Source: Leucobacter aridicollis
GTDB taxonomy: Bacteria > Actinomycetota > Actinomycetes > Actinomycetales > Microbacteriaceae
Reading direction: 5' to 3'
Length of the DNA: 64,000 nucleotides
Assembly: GCF_024399335.1 (NCBI RefSeq)
Contig: NZ_CP075339.1
Span: 558,001-622,000, forward strand
Shown here: one piece after another, positions 60,349 through 64,000 of the stretch
How the letters are laid out: the number at the start of each line of letters is the position of its first letter
How positions within the stretch are numbered: the stretch's first letter is position 1
Notes under the pieces: model-generated
Databases searched by the model: none
Told to the model about the DNA's origin: nothing
What the model saw: only the letters and a program-made list of their open reading frames with translations
Position numbers and translations under genes: made by a program

Positions 60349-61488
60349 CTAGTCGGCGGCTGGTCTACCGGATTCGGCGGTGAGGTTGTCGCCAGAAAGC
60401 CATCGCAGCCACCCCATGTTCGGGTCGCGCTCAAGGATGAGCGCGCGGACGAGGAGCGTCAGCGGGATCGCAAGGATGGCGCCGAGCGGTCCGATGATGA
60501 ACGTCCAGAAGAGCACTGACACAAAGCTGAGCGTCAGGCTCAAGCTCACGGCGTCGCTGACGAACTTGGGCTGGATGAGCACCTGGAGCAGCACGTTCGC
60601 GACTGCATAGACCGCGACCACCGCGAGCATCAGCGGCCACCCACCGACAACGAGCGCGAGAATTGCGGGCGGCACGAGGCCGAGCACGAAGCCGATGTTC
60701 GGAACGAAGTTCGTAACGAACGAGAGGATGGCCCACACGAGGGGAGCTGGGATGCCGAGTGCCCAGAGGGCGAGACCATCGACGACCGCGACGAGGAGAC
60801 CGAACGCCGCGTTCACGACGTAGTAGCGGCGCACGTTGCTGTTGAAGTTTGCGAAGCGCCGCACGCGAGGGCCGGCCGACGGCCCAAACTCTCGCGTGGC
60901 CCGTGCGAAGCGGCCGGCGTCGGCAGCCATGAATATCGCGTAGGCGAAGATGAAGAACAGCGCCGTCAGCACGCCAAGGATACTGCTACCAAGCGATGTC
61001 GCGTACTGGACAATCGTTGACGGCGTGAGCACCGAGGTGATGGCGTCGGTGAACTGATCGCTCAGGCCCAGCGAGGTGAAAAACTCGAAGAGCGCGTCGG
61101 CAGTTGCCCGCAGGTCTGCGCTGTAGGCGATGACGAGCTGCGTGAACTCGGCAGTCGCGAACGCAAGCATGGCGGCGAGCACAAGCAGGATCGCCCATGA
61201 GAGCGCAACGACGACCGATGTCGACACCCAGCTCGGCACGCCGCGGCGGTCGAGCGGGCGCCGCACCGGCGAACAGATGATGACGATCACCGCTGCGAGG
61301 GCGAGCGGGCCAATCACCTCGCGCGCAAACGACACCCCAGCGAGCACGATGACGGCTGCCGCGAGACCGAGCAGCACGGTGAGCGAAGGGGGTATGCCAG
61401 TGTGTGTGCGTACCGGCGCCAGGGAGGCTGGCGTCTCCGCGTGTGCGGGCGAGGCGCTGGGATGAGGCTGGTGCGCAGCGTCGTTCAT
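60349..61488 (-). CDS. AI-2E family transporter, second copy
   Basis: A 379-residue membrane protein with about seven helices. Start region SLTVLLGLAAAVIVLAGVSF, polar middle part about 120-190, then YYVVNAAFGLLVAVVDGLAL, FVTNFVPNIGFVLGLVPPAI and VLLQVLIQPKFVSDAVSLSL; the last helices are typical of PerM-like permeases. Divergent in sequence from the first copy at 38689. ATG 61488 is confirmed by the TACGCT box. Proximity to luxS fits AI-2 export but proves nothing. Confidence 0.9.
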   Translation of the reverse strand: MNDAAHQPHPSASPAHAETPASLAPVRTHTGIPPSLTVLLGLAAAVIVLAGVSFAREVIGPLALAAVIVIICSPVRRPLDRRGVPSWVSTSVVVALSWAILLVLAAMLAFATAEFTQLVIAYSADLRATADALFEFFTSLGLSDQFTDAITSVLTPSTIVQYATSLGSSILGVLTALFFIFAYAIFMAADAGRFARATREFGPSAGPRVRRFANFNSNVRRYYVVNAAFGLLVAVVDGLALWALGIPAPLVWAILSFVTNFVPNIGFVLGLVPPAILALVVGGWPLMLAVVAVYAVANVLLQVLIQPKFVSDAVSLSLTLSFVSVLFWTFIIGPLGAILAIPLTLLVRALILERDPNMGWLRWLSGDNLTAESGRPAAD

Positions 61489-61494
61489 GCACTC

Positions 61495-61500
61495 AGCGTA
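61495..61500 (-). promoter_or_regulatory. -10 box for leaderless second AI-2E-family gene
   Basis: TACGCT on the minus strand, 6 nt before ATG 61488. Confidence 0.6.
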
Positions 61501-61559
61501 ATGGAAGTTACGCCGGCTGCGTCAGGAAAGCGGCTACTCGGCGAGATGAGAAATTGCGG

Positions 61560-62537
61560 CTACGACCACTTGGGCCGCGGTGGCTGCCACTCGCCGATCT
61601 TCGCGAAGAGCTCGGCCGGCTCGGTCGCGACGATCAGTGCGCCCCTTGCCTCAGGCTTTGAGAACCCAGCGTCGACCATCGCGTCGATCGCGCCCATGAG
61701 CGGCTGCCAGTATCCCTCGATGTCGTAGAGCGCCACAGGCTTCGTGTGGATGCCGAGCGTCACCCACGTCCACACCTCGAAGATCTCCTCGAGGGTTCCT
61801 GGGCCACCCGGAAGCGCGACGAAGGCATCGGTGAGTTCAGCCATTCGGCGCTTGCGATCTGGCATCGACGCAACGACCTCAAGACGGGTGAGCCCCGTGT
61901 GTCCGGTCTCGCCGTTGAGCAGCGCTTCCGTGATGACGCCGAACGCGCTGCCTCCTGCGTCGAGCACGGCGTCGGCAACAGTGCCCATGAGGCCGACCTT
62001 GCCGCCACCGTAGACGAGTTCGATGCCCGCTCGCGCCATCGCACCGCCGAATTCGCGCGCACCAGTGGCGAAGGCGTCGGAGTTACCGAACGCCGACCCT
62101 GTGAACACCGCAAGGCGCTGCGCTGGGCGTTCGGGTCGTGCGAGGGCTGGGAAGATGTGCTCGATGTTGAGCGGCGCCATCGCGGGGTTCTCTTCGTGTG
62201 GGTCTGCCCATTCGAGATGTTCAATCTCGGCGAGTGGGCGGTCAACCGCGACGTAGGGATGCTCGAACACGTGCGCGATGACGTCGCGCTCGGGCTCGTT
62301 GGCGGCTGGGGAGCGGAACTGCCCGAGGCCGCGAAGACGGAGCGGATCGAGTTCCACTCCGAGTTCCTCTCGGAACTCGCGGATTGCGGTGTCTCGGGGA
62401 TCCTCGCCGGTCTCCGGTTTTCCGCCGGGAAGCATGAGCGAATCGGTTCCGCGCTTTCTGACGTTGAGGACCCTGCCCTCAGCGTCGCGAATGACGACAG
62501 CGCTGACCCGAATGGGCTCGGCTAGGTGTTCGGCCAA
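61560..62537 (-). CDS. Nudix hydrolase-LOG family fusion
   Basis: A two-domain cytosolic protein of about 325 residues. The N-terminal half is a Nudix domain with a perfect box (GKPETGEDPRDTAI then REFREELGV). The C-terminal half is a TIGR00730/LOG nucleotide-phosphoribohydrolase domain: AVFTGSAFGNSDAFATGA, LVYGGGKVGLMGTVADAVLD, SMPDRKRRM and ALPGGPGTLEEIFEVWTW. TTG 62537 is chosen because AGGAG lies 8 nt upstream; this overlaps the gene before it by 16 bp. LOG enzymes release the base from nucleoside monophosphates, so a nucleotide clean-up role is inferred. Confidence 0.88.
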   Translation of the reverse strand: MAEHLAEPIRVSAVVIRDAEGRVLNVRKRGTDSLMLPGGKPETGEDPRDTAIREFREELGVELDPLRLRGLGQFRSPAANEPERDVIAHVFEHPYVAVDRPLAEIEHLEWADPHEENPAMAPLNIEHIFPALARPERPAQRLAVFTGSAFGNSDAFATGAREFGGAMARAGIELVYGGGKVGLMGTVADAVLDAGGSAFGVITEALLNGETGHTGLTRLEVVASMPDRKRRMAELTDAFVALPGGPGTLEEIFEVWTWVTLGIHTKPVALYDIEGYWQPLMGAIDAMVDAGFSKPEARGALIVATEPAELFAKIGEWQPPRPKWS

Positions 62538-62833
62538 TCGACGATCTCCTCGTACTCGGGGTGCTTCTTCAGCCACGCCGACACGTAGGGGCAATACGGA
62601 ACGATGCGCATTCCAGCGGCGCGCGTGTCAGCCATGGCTTCAGTGACAAGCGTACCGGCGAGGCCGCGGCCGCCGAACTCGGGGCTGACCTCGGTGTGAA
62701 CGAACGCGCGGGCGTTGCCGCGAGCTGGCACCCGGTACTCAGTGAAGCCGGCGAGCGTCTCGCCGAGGTAGATGGCGTACCGTACGTCGTCGGGCTCGTG
62801 CGCGACTCGTACCTGCTCTGGTGCTTCGGACAT
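62522..62833 (-). CDS. GNAT-like acetyltransferase domain with its own start
   Basis: A 103-residue unit of the small YidJ/NAT-DUF type: IYLGETLAGFTEYRVPARG, then VHTEVSPEFGGRGLAGTLVT and RIVPYCPYVSAWLKKHPEYE. It is in frame with the pirin gene and no stop separates them, but ATG 62833 is preceded by GAGGAGG at 5 nt spacing, so it can be translated alone. Acceptor substrate unknown. Confidence 0.8.
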   Translation of the reverse strand: MSEAPEQVRVAHEPDDVRYAIYLGETLAGFTEYRVPARGNARAFVHTEVSPEFGGRGLAGTLVTEAMADTRAAGMRIVPYCPYVSAWLKKHPEYEEIVDWPNT

Positions 62834-63925
62834 GGGCGCCTCCTCGGAAGACTGTTGCGATTGTGAACTTGAAGTTGCGCCGCTGTTTGCCGTTGCGAGC
62901 GTCACTGTTGTGGCAGGAAGCGGGCCGAGCTTGCTCCGCGGCACCAGCCGCGCTGTCGGCAGCTCTGGTGCGGGAAGTGGTGGCTCTGGCTCGTCATCTG
63001 GCAGTCCGAACCGATCAGCGGCGTCGGGTTTCCGGGTGCTGATCGTCTCCTGCCACGCGTCGCGTGCGGCGGCGACCTCCTCGTGGGAGCCGCCGATGAA
63101 GTTCCACCACATTACGAGCTCGTCCTCGAATGGCGCGCCACCGATGAGGAGGAGGTGTGCGCCGTCTGCTCCAGCGGTGATCGTGAGCTCAGCGCACCCG
63201 GCAGCGGCAAAGCCGAGGTCATTTGCGCGGAGCGATGTACCTTCGGCCTTGTCAGGTGAGAGCGTTGCCGAGCCGGTGTCAACGAGCAGACCGTGCTCGT
63301 GGGTCGGCTCAACTTCGAGAGTGAGGCTCGTTCCCGCCTCGAGGGTGAGCTCGGCCCCAACGAGCGGCGTGTGTGTCTCGACGGGGGAGTGCTGCCCGAG
63401 CAGCGAGCCGAGGAACACCTGAGCCGTGTAGCCGTCGCCGGTGAGAAGCGGTGGCACGTAGTGGTCGAACCGCTTTGCGATGCCGCGCGCGTGTGCGGGG
63501 AGCGCGATCCAGAGCTGTGCGCCGTGCAGCAGTGTGGTGTCGGGGGTTGAACGCTCGGAGTGGCTGATTCCTGAGCCAGCGGTCATGAGATTCAGCTCGC
63601 CGGGGCGAACCATCGCGTGGTTGCCCGCGCTGTCGCGGTGCTCGATGGTGCCCGAAAAGAGCCAACTCGCGGTCTACAGTCCCGTGTGGGGATGTGCGCG
63701 AACCTGCATGCCGCCTGACTCTGCGACATCATCGGGGCCGTAGTGGTCGAGAAAGCACCAGGCGCCGATGAGGCTGCGACCCCGCTGGGGGAGTGTGCGG
63801 CGCACCGGCATGCCTCGGAGGCCGCCAAGCGGCACCTCCCTCGGTTCAAGTACCTCTACAGCGCCCGCGGTGCCTGGGCCTGCAGCGCAGACAGTTTCTT
63901 CGGGCTGTGCCTCAAGATTGCTCAT
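62522..63925 (-). pseudogene. Pirin family gene with GNAT extension, interrupted by an in-frame amber codon
   Basis: Cupin-fold pirin. ATG 63925 has AAGGAG upstream. The frame reads RTLPQRGRSLIGAWCFLDHY and GGMQVRAHPHTGL, then TAG at 63674-63676, and goes on in the same frame as TASWLFSGTIEHRDSAGNHA, MVRPGELNLMTAGSGISHSE and GGAPFEDELVMWWNFIGGSH to the pirin end near PELPTARLVPR. Pirins have Gln (CAG) where the TAG stands, so one C-to-T change explains it. After a linker of about 35 residues the frame continues into the GNAT unit. Metal ligands (His pairs before the stop and H in SGISHSE) are kept. A sequencing error, recent inactivation or readthrough cannot be told apart here. Confidence 0.85.
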
Positions 63926-64000
63926 GATTGTGCTCCTTTTGGAGATCCTAACCCTTGGGCACCGGGGGGCCCAACCAGAGGAGTACAAGGAACACAATCA

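Overview
The window is high-GC actinobacterial chromosome. Mycothiol conjugate amidase (mca), a CGYC mycoredoxin, DUF4307, a GTG/TTG-rich start repertoire, exact leaderless promoters and LPXTG-type surface proteins point to Actinomycetes. Gene content and order suggest Microbacteriaceae (Leucobacter-like); the genus is an inference from composition and was not tested by search.

Layout. 1-7.6 kb: housekeeping block with the 3' end of purM, the MEP-pathway pair ispD-ispF (minus strand), and the translation block nusA-ylxR-infB-(SnoaL-like)-rbfA. 7.7-26.0 kb: accessory region inserted between rbfA and truB, which are neighbours in many bacteria. It holds an Lrp/AsnC regulator divergent from a complete five-gene peptide-type ABC importer, a DUF805 membrane protein, a zinc alcohol dehydrogenase, a six-gene glycerol-type catabolic operon (MFS, FGGY kinase, GlpD-like, alkyl-DHAP-synthase-like flavoprotein, GlpP-like antiterminator, quinol-monooxygenase-like protein) with a structured mRNA leader, and a sortase-type anchored metallophosphoesterase. 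26.0-33.3 kb: mutY and truB in divergence, two small membrane proteins, ribF, a SNF2-type helicase and pfkA. 33.3-48.5 kb: mixed core genes including an AbiEi/PD-(D/E)XK-like orphan, mycoredoxin, a phosphate transporter, aldehyde dehydrogenase, an AI-2E-family permease, ilvA, greA, mca, recQ, a hemolysin-III protein, uppS and an MTA/SAH deaminase-like amidohydrolase.

48.5-57.5 kb: a two-gene operon whose second gene encodes a 2717-residue LPXTG-anchored repeat protein. It contains a 660-bp tandem duplication and eight 76-residue repeats with paired cysteines. 57.5-64 kb: luxS, small genes, an MTA/SAH nucleosidase, a CGNR zinc-finger protein, a second AI-2E-family permease, a Nudix-LOG fusion, and a pirin gene fused to a GNAT domain but broken by one in-frame amber codon.

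How the genes work together. The deaminase-like amidohydrolase, nucleosidase and LuxS handle S-adenosylhomocysteine and related thio-nucleosides, and the surface-protein operon sits between them. The glycerol-type operon carries its own predicted antiterminator, and its leader can form competing hairpins, which suggests autogenous attenuation control. Fifteen genes have a TANNNT box ending 6 nt (7 nt in one case) before the start codon, so leaderless translation appears common here. Convergent gene ends are usually marked by long perfect or near-perfect inverted repeats. No tRNA, rRNA, CRISPR array, insertion sequence or prophage gene was recognised.
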